NCBI GenBank assembly: GCA_963578605.1
Contig: CAUZEA010000017.1
Location: 6,709 to 70,708, forward strand
DNA length: 64,000 nt
From: JAKVCB01 sp963578605
Lineage (GTDB): Bacteria > Planctomycetota > Planctomycetia > Pirellulales > Lacipirellulaceae
Reading direction: 5' to 3'
The notes under the pieces were generated by a model. The model did no database searches and was not told the DNA's origin. It saw nothing but the letters and a program-made list of their open reading frames with translations. The position numbers and the translations under genes were made by a program. Positions 53,347 to 62,987 of this stretch are shown one piece after another (positions within the stretch are counted from its first letter, which is position 1; each line of letters starts with the position of its first letter).

Positions 53347-54962
53347 CATTCGGAAGACTGTGCCTATTGATGATGTTAGCGGGGTCGGCCGGATCTACTC
53401 TTGCTGAAAATAAGCCGCCGATCAAGGTTGGAACAGACAGACAACTGCTTTTCGATCCCATGTTTCTCGAGACCTCCAGGGGAATACAGCTCAAGATGAA
53501 CAAACCGTACCAGGAACCGGTGCCGGTGCTTGTCCCCGACAGGCCGTGGGAAAAACACATATACCGTTATCTCTCTGTGGCTCTGGATGGCGGCGTCTTC
53601 CGCATGTGGTACGGTGTTTGGGCTCCACGGGACACCGGGCTAGATGAAGGCCGGAAGCTGCTCTGCTATGCGGAGTCCAAGGACGGCGTCAGATGGGAGA
53701 AGCCCGACCTCGGGGTTCTTACGTTCAAGGGATCCAAAAGGAACAATATCGTGGGGCCACCCTTGCAAACTGATCTTGGGCGCCCTTCGGCTCGCGGGCG
53801 AGCTGGGGAGGAGCGGATCGCTGCGGGGCTCCCCACCGACGCCTGGGCTGGGGCTGGGAGCATGTCGGGCGGCACCGTTTTCCGGGACGACCACGGCAGC
53901 GCTGAGGAACGATACAAACTTTGGACCAAATACGAGACAGGCAAGGAAGATGAAGAAAGGGGGATACGTTCGGGTCTTTGGGCAATGGTTTCGCCGGACG
54001 GAATTCGCTGGCGGATGCTCAAAGATGGGTATCCGTTAGATCGAAGCACCGCAGATTTGCCCCATGCCGGTGACACCCAGTCCATTCCCTTTTGGGATCC
54101 GGACCTGAACAAGTACGTCGGGTTCGTCCGGATCAAGAAGCGCCCTCCAGGCAGGGGAAGGACCACCTCCGTGGGACTCATAACTTCAGATGATTTCCGG
54201 AATTGGACGGTAGTGAGAGAGATATTCGCGGCAGACCAGCGGGACGAGGATGCTCTGGTTCCGGGTGGCTCTCCCAGGCATCGTCCGGTCGTGGACTACT
54301 ACGTTCCTGGCGGCATGAAGGTGCCTGGTGTTCCCAATGCTTATATCCTCCTGCCGACTGCCAATTATCACTGGGGAGAAGATCTGTTCCCTCAAAATCA
54401 GGATGTCCGGCTTGCTACGAGTCGTGACCTTTTGAATTGGTGGCAGCCGCCTGAGAGGGAGCCGTTCCTGCGACTGGGGGCGGATGGAACAGCTTCCGCC
54501 GGAATGATCCTTGCGAATCCATGGCTCATCCCGGTCGGCGACGAATTGTGGATCTATTACTCGGGGATCGGTGCGACTGAGAAAGGTGCCCATCCGAATA
54601 CCGGCGGCTTCGACAGCGGCGTATTCCGCGCTCGATTTCGGCGGGACGGTTTCGTCTCCGCGGACGCTTCATACGACGGAGGCGAATTCACCACCCCTCT
54701 GTTGACTTTCGCCGGGCGGCGTCTTGAGCTCAATATGGACGGGAGCGCCGGCGGGTGGTTGCAGGTTGAGATACTCTCTGAACGAGGAACCCCTATCCCC
54801 GGGTATGACCTGAACGTCTGTGATACGATTCGCGGCAATTCAGTGAGGAAGCATGTCACCTGGCAGGGGCGGGACGACGTCTCGGAACTTGCGGGCAAAC
54901 CTGTGCGCCTGCGGTTTGTGATGAGATCCATGAAGCTTTTCGCCTTCCAATTCCTCGAGTGA
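53343..54962 (+). CDS. Exported five-bladed-propeller glycosidase-like protein
   Basis: A 539-residue protein with a signal peptide (LCLLMMLAGSAGSTLA). The sequence resembles secreted GH32/GH43-like five-bladed propellers of unknown substrate (VGTDRQLLFDPMFLETSRGIQLKMNKPYQ; FRMWYGVWAP, LLCYAESKDGVRWEKPDLG, ERYKLWTKYETG, MVSPDGIRWRMLKDGYPL, YVGFVRIKKRPPGRG, SDDFRNW, LWIYYSGIG), with a C-terminal beta-sandwich (LELNMDGSAGGWLQVEIL; GKPVRLRFVMRSMKLFAFQF). It is coupled to the truncated TonB-like ORF by ATGA. Such genes are widespread in planctomycetes, verrucomicrobia and acidobacteria. Confidence 0.82.
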   Translation: MTFGRLCLLMMLAGSAGSTLAENKPPIKVGTDRQLLFDPMFLETSRGIQLKMNKPYQEPVPVLVPDRPWEKHIYRYLSVALDGGVFRMWYGVWAPRDTGLDEGRKLLCYAESKDGVRWEKPDLGVLTFKGSKRNNIVGPPLQTDLGRPSARGRAGEERIAAGLPTDAWAGAGSMSGGTVFRDDHGSAEERYKLWTKYETGKEDEERGIRSGLWAMVSPDGIRWRMLKDGYPLDRSTADLPHAGDTQSIPFWDPDLNKYVGFVRIKKRPPGRGRTTSVGLITSDDFRNWTVVREIFAADQRDEDALVPGGSPRHRPVVDYYVPGGMKVPGVPNAYILLPTANYHWGEDLFPQNQDVRLATSRDLLNWWQPPEREPFLRLGADGTASAGMILANPWLIPVGDELWIYYSGIGATEKGAHPNTGGFDSGVFRARFRRDGFVSADASYDGGEFTTPLLTFAGRRLELNMDGSAGGWLQVEILSERGTPIPGYDLNVCDTIRGNSVRKHVTWQGRDDVSELAGKPVRLRFVMRSMKLFAFQFLE

Positions 54963-55371
54963 GCTGCGGTTTGCGACTGATAGGAAATTTGATTTCCACT
55001 AGCAGAGCTGATGCTAGTAGGGGGAACTGTTAATTCAAGATTGAGTTTCAGACTTGAAACAAGCAGGATTTTCCTTGGGATGATCTCCCCTTCCAACCTC
55101 GGTTTGCCCGCGTAGCAACTCGATCCATCGAATTTTCCACCGCGGCAAACTCGCCCGTGGTGACCTGCATCGGGTGGAGGATGGCCAGACTAACTGACTC
55201 TGAATCAGTTGGGCCGGTATCCTACACTAGCATGTAGTCGCGGTGTCGGATTGGTAGTGGGGGACGCGGTACCCAGTACCCGGCTCCTGCCGGTGGATGA
55301 CGTATTCCCGGCAGGGTAGGATAGAACCCGCTGGATATGGCCGATGTAAAAGCGTTTACACGGGGGGGACA

Positions 55372-56412
55372 ATGAACCGCTTATCGTACTTGTGGATAGC
55401 CTTGGTGCTGTTGTGTATTTCCGCGTGCACTCGCACTGAACAATCGGCAGCACCTGAGGAATATCCTGCGGCGGACCATGCGCAGGATCTTCCTCCTGCC
55501 GTTTCTCCGTTCCCGCCGACTGAACCAATGCAACCGCCTCTTGTTGCTCCGTTTGATAGCCATCAAGCCAAGGCCCTGCAAAAAGCCTGGGCCGATCACC
55601 TTGGCACACCTGTCCAAATCACGGACTCGGTTGGCATGAAATTCAACCTGATCCCACCGGGCGAGTTTACGATGGGTAGCCCGGATTTGGAGGCGGATCG
55701 CGGGGGCGATGAAACCCATCACCTGGTAAGGATCACAAAACCGTTTTATTTGAGCGCGAATGAAGTAACGCAAGTTCAGTACGAGCAGGTGGTGGATAAG
55801 AATCCGAGTTACTTCAGCGCATTGGGGAAGGGTAAGGACCGCGTGTCCGGCGACACATCGCAGTTGCCGGTCGAACAGGTGAGTTGGAGCGATGCGGTAG
55901 CGTTTTGCGGTAAGCTCAGCGAGCGGGAAGGGGTGGAATATCGCTTGCCGACTGAAGCCGAGTGGGAATACGCGTGAGCCGAGTGGGAATACGCGTGCCG
56001 CGCAGGAACGACTACCACTTACAGCTTTGGCAATAACGTTTCCCAGCTTGGCGAGTACGCATGGTACGACGCCAACTCAAGAGAGACAACACACCCGGTT
56101 GGCGAGAAACTACCCAACGCTTGGGGCCTTTTTGACATGCACGGCAATGTATTCGAGTGGTGCCAGGACTGGCATGGCCCTTATGAGAGTCTGCAGGTGG
56201 TGAGCGATCCAACAGGTCCTGCGTCGGGCGTTGCCCGTGTGTTGCGTGGCGGGGCGTTCGGCAATCTACCGAGGTTCGTTCGTGCTGCCACCCGCGTCGT
56301 CAACCCTCCGGGCCTCCGTCTCCATCGCTTTTGGTTTTCGTTTGGCCAGAACTTACCCCTTATCACCTTAACCACTTTACCCCTTGCCCGGCGCAGCCGG
56401 GGCGAAGTTTGA
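55372..56412 (+). pseudogene. FGE-like lipoprotein gene interrupted by a duplication-made TGA
   Basis: The ATG at 55372 starts a lipoprotein (LWIALVLLCISACTR, lipobox Cys 20) with a Pro/Ala linker and an FGE/SUMF1-like domain (GMKFNLIPPGEFTMGSP, ANEVTQVQYEQVV, LPVEQVSWSDAVAFCGKL, YRLPTEAEWEYA). A TGA at 55975 ends it after 201 residues. The same frame continues with AEWEYACRAGTTTTYSFG, WGLFDMHGNVFEWCQDWHG and RVLRGGAF to a TGA at 56410. The stop arises from a 21-bp tandem duplication. The last 40 residues after GGAF are also unlike the family, which normally ends in GFRLAR(T), so the end may be frameshifted as well. Confidence 0.82.
55956..55997 (+). repeat. Exact 21-bp tandem duplication
   Basis: Two identical 21-bp units (55956-55976, 55977-55997) encoding AEWEYA. 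The junction converts the following TGC codon into TGA at 55975. Deleting one unit restores LPTEAEWEYACRAG. Confidence 0.95.
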
Positions 56413-56774
56413 CCGGGGGGGGGGGCGAGTTCAAGCGGCCATCCTTTTGCCGCAACTGGGTCACCCCATGTTTTGGTGTGGCCCCTTTTTTTGTGCGCAC
56501 TATTTTGCAGGCACTTCCCGAAGGACCGATATCCTAAACTCGAATACCGCCGCCTTCAGACCCGTTGCGTAGTTGCACCAGTCGCACTAGATGCAACAAC
56601 ACGGCAATCGTGGGGCAATTTGTCAGTGAAAAACCGCCTCTAATCTCATTCTGAGATAAATAAACCCCTTTTCGGAACCTGCCCGAAACCTGTGGTGTTG
56701 GTAGCTCAGTCAAACAAATGGCCAACAGTTGGCCTGTTACTGTCGCACCCTACCCAACGGAAGGATATCCCAAG
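56413..56774. other. Intergenic stretch without recognised gene
   Basis: No gene is seen. A 21-bp stretch TTTTTGTGCGCACTATTTTGC (56488-56508) is repeated exactly at 57604-57624. Confidence 0.5.
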
Positions 56775-57455
56775 ATGAGTCTCTCAAAATACTCGAAACG
56801 CCGTGGCCAGTTTGAAGCTCTCGAAGCCAAGCAGTTGTTTGCTGCCGACCTCGTAGGAGGTGCTGCGGCTGATCTAGCAGATACCGCTGTGGTTGCTGAA
56901 TACGACCCTGGCGACAACACCGACATCGATTTGGTTCCTGAAAATGTCCGTACTAACCTCGGCGGCATTAAAACAAACCAGGAGTCGGTGTCGCACGGCT
57001 GCCGTGGCGGTTTTAACTTCTTAGAAAACGCAAACCTCGGTGGTCAGGAAGGTGAGCCGATCACAGAAGAGAGTGCTCCTGTGGCATCGATAGCCCCCGA
57101 TGGCTGTGTCGACCTGATAGGAGGTGCCGCAATTGATTTACCAGATACCGCTATCGTTGCTGAAATCAGCCACGGCTGGGAAAATCCGAGTAATGGTCAA
57201 ACATGTCTGGTGAATACGGGTCTTGGCGGGCAGGAAGGTGAGCCACTGATGAATACAAACCTGGGGGACCACTTGGTTGTCGATGGTGAGGGCTTGTATC
57301 AACGCAACGAACTGGAGTTGGCGTCAAGCCTCGGTGGCCAGGAAGGTGAGCCGGTCGTGGCCCCCGTTTCAGACATGGTGTTTGAGAACCTCGGTGGCCA
57401 GGATGCGTTGATTGTCATGCTCGAACCCGACCATCAGGCGGTCGCCCCGTTTTAG
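56775..57455 (+). CDS. Acidic LGGQEGEP-repeat protein with planctomycete surface signature
   Basis: A 226-residue acidic protein. RRGQFEALEAKQLFAADLV at its N-terminus is close to the FExLExRxLLAAD signature found at the start of many large planctomycete surface proteins. Two internal motifs recur: LGGQEGEP (three exact copies and LGGQDALI at the end) at irregular spacing, and D-L-(V/I)-GGAA-x-DLxDTA-(V/I)-VAE twice. It is otherwise low in complexity, with two Cys (SHGCRGG and PDGCVD). I recognise no family. The ATG at 56775 is the start that places the signature at the N-terminus; a longer frame begins at 56718. Confidence 0.7.
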   Translation: MSLSKYSKRRGQFEALEAKQLFAADLVGGAAADLADTAVVAEYDPGDNTDIDLVPENVRTNLGGIKTNQESVSHGCRGGFNFLENANLGGQEGEPITEESAPVASIAPDGCVDLIGGAAIDLPDTAIVAEISHGWENPSNGQTCLVNTGLGGQEGEPLMNTNLGDHLVVDGEGLYQRNELELASSLGGQEGEPVVAPVSDMVFENLGGQDALIVMLEPDHQAVAPF

Positions 57456-57546
57456 CTCGATGGGAGGAAAGCGGAGGTGTGAGCCTGTCCTCGGAGACTG
57501 CTTAGCCGGCGGTTACCTTAACACAGTGCGTTAGGACTGCGACAAG

Positions 57547-57590
57547 CCCGCGCCACTCGGGTCATGACTGGGGTGGCGCGGGTGAGTTTT
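57547..57590 (+). terminator. GC-rich terminator-like hairpin
   Basis: CCCGCGCCAC (57547-57556) pairs perfectly with GTGGCGCGGG (57573-57582), followed by TGAGTTTT. It probably ends the LGGQEGEP gene transcript. Confidence 0.65.
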
Positions 57591-57955
57591 GTAATCAGGC
57601 CGATTTTTGTGCGCACTATTTTGCGGACAACTACGGACCCTACACGCACCCCTGGGGGGTGCGGGCAAAACTGTGTGGCTGGCACACCTCCAGATCACTC
57701 GCCCACAGAGGCCCTCCTAGGGGCCTCTGGTAAGCGACTGTGAGGCCTGCTGAAGGAGTGCTTCACGTACACTGGCCGCCAACTGCGGCCAGAGGGTGAT
57801 GAGCTGCTCGAGCTCGGCATCGATTGCGCCCAATTCTGCGCAGCGCGGGTCGTATTCTGCGCCGCGCTCTATGGTGACCGCCGGTTTTCCCGAGGATTGT
57901 TGCAGTTGTTCGAGTCCCTCATCGCCCACTCGATGACCTTGCAAGAGATGGCCTA

Positions 57956-58255
57956 GTGACGCATCCCCTGGCCAGGCAGGGAATTGCTGTTCTGGGCCGG
58001 TGGGGACTTGCGAGCCAACCCCATCTGGCCAACTTCCTGCGGCGGCTAGCCCTGCCCCGTGATGTGAAGCACTGGTCGCTGACGACCCTTGGAGAGAAGC
58101 TCGTCAAGATCGGGGCGAAGGTGACGCGGCACGCGAAATACGTGACGTTCCAACTGGCCGAGGTGGCCGTGACGCGGAGATTGTTCGCCGCGATCCTCCC
58201 GCGAATCGTGTGTCTAGCGATCCCGCCGCCGTGTGTCGTTGGGCAGTGCGATTGA
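57956..58255 (+). pseudogene. C-terminal fragment of an IS1380-like transposase
   Basis: The segment HLANFLRRLALPRDVKHWSLTTLGEKLVKIGAKVTRHAKYVTFQLAEVAVTRRLFAAILPRI matches, from memory, the conserved C-terminal region of IS1380-family DDE transposases (YxLANFLRTL, WSLTTLREKLVKIGAKVVxHxRYVTFQ). The catalytic DDE domain is absent and the start (GTG) is not natural, so this is a remnant. No terminal inverted repeats were identified. It marks an old insertion next to the propeller-methyltransferase gene. Confidence 0.75.
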
Positions 58256-58465
58256 ACAGATCCGCCAGCGAAAAACGCGGTTTCCAGGGAGCACTACGCA
58301 CCCATTACGGCTGGGCGGCGCCTGCGGGCGGGAACAGGACCAGAAATCGCCAAGCGCCAGACACGGGGGGGCGCAGGTGTTACAATATGGGGCAACCCAG
58401 ATCTGGAACGGTTCGGGCGACATCCATATGGGAAATACCGGTTTAAGCAACCAAAGGGTTCATCC

Positions 58466-61400
58466 GTGAGATCGACGGAAGATGCCGGCAAGAAGTTGCT
58501 TGGCAAAAATCGTACGACGGCAGACATCCGGCATCGCGATCGCGTTTTGAGGAAAGGACAACGTGTGGCGGTGACGATTCTGACAATCGTCCAGCTGCTT
58601 GCGTTCGGTACCGGCCTGGTGCCTCAAACGGTTTGGCCATCAGAACCAAGTCAGCGTGGAGGTCGGACGGACTGGCCGACGTACATGCACGACAACGCGC
58701 GCAGCGGCGTCGCGTCATCCACCATCGATTTACCTCTTCAGCAGCAGTGGGTGGTTACCGCACCCGCCGCACCCAAGCCGGCCTGGAGTGAACCACAACC
58801 CGCCTTTGTGGAAAGTTTTCGTGAACTTCCCAAGATGAAGTTTGACGCGGCGTTCCACGTGGCGGTCGTCGACAAGTCGGTTTACTTTGGTTCTTCCGTC
58901 GACAATAAGGTCTACTCGCTGGACGCTGCCACGGGAACGTTGCAATGGGACTTCTTCACGGGAGGAGCCGTTCGGTTGGCACCGAGTGTGTACAACGGGC
59001 GTGTCTACGTGGGTTCTGACGATGGTCACGTCTATTGTCTGGATGCGGCCGCCGGCCACCTCGTTTGGAAATTCCAGGCCGCGCCGACACGTCAAACCGT
59101 GCTGGGGGGCGGCAAAATGGTCTCGCTTTGGCCCGTCCGCACCTCTGTTGTGGTCTACGGCAACACGGCCTATTTCGGCGCCGGCGTATTTCCCGGGGAG
59201 CGCGTCTATATGTACGCCGTTAACGCCGAAGACGGATCGCTGGTTTGGCGAAATGAGACAGTCGGAGATTTGAATGCCGGCCAGGCGGATTTGGCGCTGG
59301 GACGCTCGGCCGATTTCTCGCCGCAAGGCTATCTCTTGTCGGACAGCCAACGCCTGTTTGCCCCTTCCGGCCGGGGGGTGCCTGCTGTGTTCGACATGCG
59401 CGATGGCGGGATGATTTATCAGTTAATCGAGTATTGGCCGGGCAAGGGGCGCAAGGGCGGCACGTATGGGCTGCTTGCCGGCCAACTGTTGTACTCGGGC
59501 ACGCAAAACAAAATCGTTGCCTACAAGCAGGAGACCGGCGAATCGGCCAAATTCTGGTTTCCCGGCAGGCGGTTGGTTGTCACACCCGAATTCTTCTATC
59601 TGCTCTACGACGCAGGCATCCGCTGTCTCGACCGGCTTGCCTACGAGGAAAGAAAGGTCGTTCACAAAGAGCTGCCCAAAAATCCCCGGACGCGGTGGGA
59701 CAAAGACTTGGTACCGCCAGAGGTAGACGCTTGTACGAATTGGCGTTACCCACAGGAACACCTGCGATCGATGATTCTGGCTGGCGATCGGCTGATTGTG
59801 GGCGGTGAAAACATGGTCGCGGCGATCGACAGCCCAACCGGTAAGGAACTTTGGAAAGGTGCCGTTAACGGTCGAGCGATTGGATTGGCGGCTGCCAGAG
59901 GACGGCTCTTCGTCAGCACCGACAAGGGTAGTATTCACTGTTTCGCCAAACAGGCTCCGGTGGCAATTCCGGTGGCAATTCCGGTGCCGACGAAGGCCCC
60001 ACCATTCTATCCGCGCGACCGACTCACACCGCTGTACAATGAAGCGGTGACAACGATCGTCACGCATGCCGGGATCCAACCCCGCCGCGGTTATGGCCTG
60101 GTCTTTGGCAATGGCACGGGCCGCCTGGCTTATGAGCTGGCGCGGAAGACCGGGTTGATGATTTACGACGTCGAGCCCAACGAAGCGGCCACGCGAAAAG
60201 CGCGACAGGTCCTCGACGCCACCGGATTCTATGGAACGCGCGTCTGCGTGGACACGATCGCCACTGCCGCCGGCGAGCCGGGCCGTTTGCCCTATTCCGA
60301 TTACTTTGCCAACCTCGTGGTTTTTGAAGAGGCCATTACCTCCGGAAGCTTGCCGGCTATGGCGACCGAAGCCTATCGAGTGCTGAAGCCTTGTGGAGGA
60401 GTGTTGCTCGTGGGCCAGCCGGATGGAGTCCGCCGGGAGGAGCATACACTTGATCACGAACGGCTCAAACGGTGGACGACTTCTCTGCGAGCCGGTGAGC
60501 AGGCAGAGTTCATCTCTGACCAGGAGATGTGGGTAAAACTGGTGCGCGGTCCTTTACGCGGGGCGGGGAGTTGGACACACCAGTACGCCGACTCCGGCAA
60601 CACGGGCGATTCCGGGGATCAAATTGTCAAGGCACCGCTGAGCGTCCTCTGGTATGGTGAGCCGGGATCGGGCCGCTCGTTTAACCGGCACGCGCAGACC
60701 GCGGCTCCACTGTCGGCAGGCGGTCGCGTGTTCATGTTGGGCGCGGAGCTCAAAAAAGGTTCTTCGTCTGGTCGCAATGGGCGGCCCGATGGAACAACCT
60801 TCGTCACTTGTTTTGACGCCTACAACGGCCAGACATACTGGAGGCAGGAAGTTCCCGGCGCCTTCCGTGGGGACATGGTGCATGAGTGCGGCAACATGGC
60901 CTGTAACGAGGACAGCCTGTTTGTTGCCGCGGGCTCCAGCTGCCTGAGGCTGGATGCCGTCACCGGCCACGTGAGAGCGATCTACCAGACGGAAAACAAA
61001 GATAATTGGATGTACGTCGGTGTCTCCGACGGACGGTTATTCGGTAGCACCTCCGCCACTAGGTATCATAGCGACGCGGTGTTTGCCGTCGATCTGAAAA
61101 CGGGGAAAACAATTTGGACGTGCCAAGGCAAACAGATCCGCAACAACTCGATTTGCATTTCGCAGGGACGACTCTTCTTCACCGAACGCGCGGCGACCGA
61201 TGCCCAGCGACAAGCAGCGATTGAGCCTACTCTCGCTCAACTCAATAGCGAACAGCAGCTCGGCGAAGCCGAGATAGCCAAGGTCCTCAAAGAGGCGGAC
61301 GTCCGTACAGTGGTCGCGGTGGACGTGAAAACGGGCCGAAAGATATGGGCGCAAGCAGTCGATTTGACCGGATGCGGTGGAAATGCGCTTTCGGCGATCT

Positions 61401-62536
61401 GCAGGGAGGGGGTGTTATTAATTTGCGCGGCGTTGAAAAACGGCCACTACACTTCCCGGTTCCTCGCCGGCAAGTTCCGATCGGTCCGCGCCGCGGCTCT
61501 CTCCACCAAGGACGGATCATTGTTGTGGTCGAAGAGTCTCGGATACTGCATCCGTCCGCTGGTGGTGGGCGATACCCTGTACGCCGAGCCCTGGGCCTTC
61601 GAGCTTAGCACGGGACGACAGAAGATGCGCATCCATCCGTGGACTGGCAAGCCCACGCCCTGGGAGATCGATTTCCGGGATAAGCATTGCGGGGCGTATG
61701 CCGGCTGCTCGGGGCTATTGCTCTTTCGTTCGCGTTCTACCGGTTTTTATGACCTGCTTAACGACCACGGCACGGAACATTTTCCCGGAATTCGCCCGGG
61801 CTGCTGGATTAACACCATACCGGCCGGAGGTCTGGTCATCCAACCCGATGCAAGTTCGGGCTGTGTTTGCTCCGAGTCGTTGCAGTGTACGCTGGTGTTG
61901 CAGCCGACGAAACTCCGCAAGACTTGGGGTCGTTTCGCCCTCCGGGGTCCCGCATGGCCGCTCCGTCAGATGTTGATCAACCTCGGCGGGCCCGGCGATC
62001 GTCGCGATGATCAGGGGAAGCTGTGGTTGGGCTATCCCCGGCCGCCGCGCGGCCATAGCACCGTCCGGTGGAAACTCTATTTTAGCTTCGACGTAGCCGG
62101 AGACCCCGCCTGCCAATACTTCCATCGAGCTCCCGAGCACAGTTCGATTACCGCGCCCCAGAACTGTTGGCTGTATTCGTCCGGCTCCGTGGGGATCAAA
62201 CGACTTAGCGTCCCAGTGCTAGTGGAACACGAAACGCCGGCCAGGTTCACCGTTCGCTTGCACTTCGCCGATTGCCATAACACCGCCATCGGACAGCGTA
62301 TCTTCGACATCAAACTTCAAGGCAACCTCGTGGAGAAGGATTTTGACGTGGTTCGAGCTGCGGGTGGTCCCGGCACGGCGATTGTCCGGGAGTTTGGAGA
62401 TATTGAGATTCGCGACAAGCTTCATATCGAATTGCTGCAAAAAGCCCACATGAAGTCGAAATCGAACCGGCATAAGACGATTCTGAATGCCTTAGAAATC
62501 GCCAGGGACGTTGATACTTCCCAGCTGCAGAAGTGA
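58466..62536 (+). CDS. Giant fusion: PQQ propeller, SAM methyltransferase, PQQ propeller, malectin-like
   Basis: A 1356-residue protein with an N-terminal membrane anchor or signal (VAVTILTIVQLLAFGTGL). The first PQQ-like propeller covers about 65-500 (DWPTYMHDNARSGVA; VYFGSSVDNKVYSLDAATGTLQW, VYVGSDDGHVYCLDAAAGHLVWKF). A class I methyltransferase-like domain follows at about 515-690 (GYGLVFGNGTGRLAYELARKTGLMIYDVEPNEAATRKARQVL; EAYRVLKPCGGVLLVGQP), then a second PQQ-like propeller to about 1190 (GSWTHQYADSGNTGDSG; AVFAVDLKTGKTIWTCQGK; VVAVDVKTGRKIWAQAVD). The C-terminus is malectin-like (RFTVRLHFADCHNTAIGQRIFDIKLQG). The methyltransferase glycine motif is weak (FGNGTG), so activity is uncertain. 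Fusions of this layout occur in planctomycetes; their role is unknown. Confidence 0.85.
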   Translation: MRSTEDAGKKLLGKNRTTADIRHRDRVLRKGQRVAVTILTIVQLLAFGTGLVPQTVWPSEPSQRGGRTDWPTYMHDNARSGVASSTIDLPLQQQWVVTAPAAPKPAWSEPQPAFVESFRELPKMKFDAAFHVAVVDKSVYFGSSVDNKVYSLDAATGTLQWDFFTGGAVRLAPSVYNGRVYVGSDDGHVYCLDAAAGHLVWKFQAAPTRQTVLGGGKMVSLWPVRTSVVVYGNTAYFGAGVFPGERVYMYAVNAEDGSLVWRNETVGDLNAGQADLALGRSADFSPQGYLLSDSQRLFAPSGRGVPAVFDMRDGGMIYQLIEYWPGKGRKGGTYGLLAGQLLYSGTQNKIVAYKQETGESAKFWFPGRRLVVTPEFFYLLYDAGIRCLDRLAYEERKVVHKELPKNPRTRWDKDLVPPEVDACTNWRYPQEHLRSMILAGDRLIVGGENMVAAIDSPTGKELWKGAVNGRAIGLAAARGRLFVSTDKGSIHCFAKQAPVAIPVAIPVPTKAPPFYPRDRLTPLYNEAVTTIVTHAGIQPRRGYGLVFGNGTGRLAYELARKTGLMIYDVEPNEAATRKARQVLDATGFYGTRVCVDTIATAAGEPGRLPYSDYFANLVVFEEAITSGSLPAMATEAYRVLKPCGGVLLVGQPDGVRREEHTLDHERLKRWTTSLRAGEQAEFISDQEMWVKLVRGPLRGAGSWTHQYADSGNTGDSGDQIVKAPLSVLWYGEPGSGRSFNRHAQTAAPLSAGGRVFMLGAELKKGSSSGRNGRPDGTTFVTCFDAYNGQTYWRQEVPGAFRGDMVHECGNMACNEDSLFVAAGSSCLRLDAVTGHVRAIYQTENKDNWMYVGVSDGRLFGSTSATRYHSDAVFAVDLKTGKTIWTCQGKQIRNNSICISQGRLFFTERAATDAQRQAAIEPTLAQLNSEQQLGEAEIAKVLKEADVRTVVAVDVKTGRKIWAQAVDLTGCGGNALSAICREGVLLICAALKNGHYTSRFLAGKFRSVRAAALSTKDGSLLWSKSLGYCIRPLVVGDTLYAEPWAFELSTGRQKMRIHPWTGKPTPWEIDFRDKHCGAYAGCSGLLLFRSRSTGFYDLLNDHGTEHFPGIRPGCWINTIPAGGLVIQPDASSGCVCSESLQCTLVLQPTKLRKTWGRFALRGPAWPLRQMLINLGGPGDRRDDQGKLWLGYPRPPRGHSTVRWKLYFSFDVAGDPACQYFHRAPEHSSITAPQNCWLYSSGSVGIKRLSVPVLVEHETPARFTVRLHFADCHNTAIGQRIFDIKLQGNLVEKDFDVVRAAGGPGTAIVREFGDIEIRDKLHIELLQKAHMKSKSNRHKTILNALEIARDVDTSQLQK

Positions 62537-62569
62537 CCGGCCGTGACGACACGTTCCCACGGCCCCTGC

Positions 62570-62613
62570 CGGGCACGCCATAGCATGGTCACGGGCACGC
62601 CATAGCATGGTCA
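62570..62613. repeat. Exact 22-bp tandem duplication
   Basis: CGGGCACGCCATAGCATGGT plus CA occurs twice in a row just after the propeller-methyltransferase gene. Confidence 0.9.
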
Positions 62614-62690
62614 TAGGAACGGGAGATTTGGTTCGTCGATGACCATGTCTACTTGACTACTTGTCGAACTCAACGACGTCGACTGGCTGA

Positions 62691-62987
62691 TTATCACATT
62701 CGACCGAGGTGCTCTTCAACGGTGAGCATTACCAGCCCCAAAGACTTTTCCTCGATGATTTTGTAGACCAAAATATTTTTGCAGTCGGCATTTCAGACGA
62801 TGAGGCGGTCCTCAACCAAGGTCTCGGCTTCACATTTGAAACCGAACAAAATCTCGTCGAACTGACGAACGGATTTTCACGATCGGTCTCTGATATTCCA
62901 GCAACTTACTTCCTCAGTGCGTTGGTCGGTGTACCAGAGGACAGCGAGCCACCTGTAGGTGGTTTGCTCGGCGACTTTAACAACTGA
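62691..62987 (+). pseudogene. Exported-protein remnant cut in its dockerin domain by an IS
   Basis: The frame opens after a stop near 62690 and reads VLFNGEHYQPQRLFLDDFV, then a beta-rich piece and PPVGGLLGDFNN, where GDFNxDG is the opening of a dockerin-like calcium loop. The next codon is TGA, which is also the first three bases of the IS3 terminal sequence (62985). The gene is therefore truncated by the insertion, and its 5' end is not recognisable. Its parent family is unknown. Confidence 0.65.

Noticed and set aside
57717..57944. 75-codon leftward frame with ITLWPQLAASVREALLQQA
   Set aside because: The helical end resembles small proteins near planctomycete recombinases, but there is no proper start or ribosome binding site, and the frame runs open into the IS1380 remnant on the other strand.
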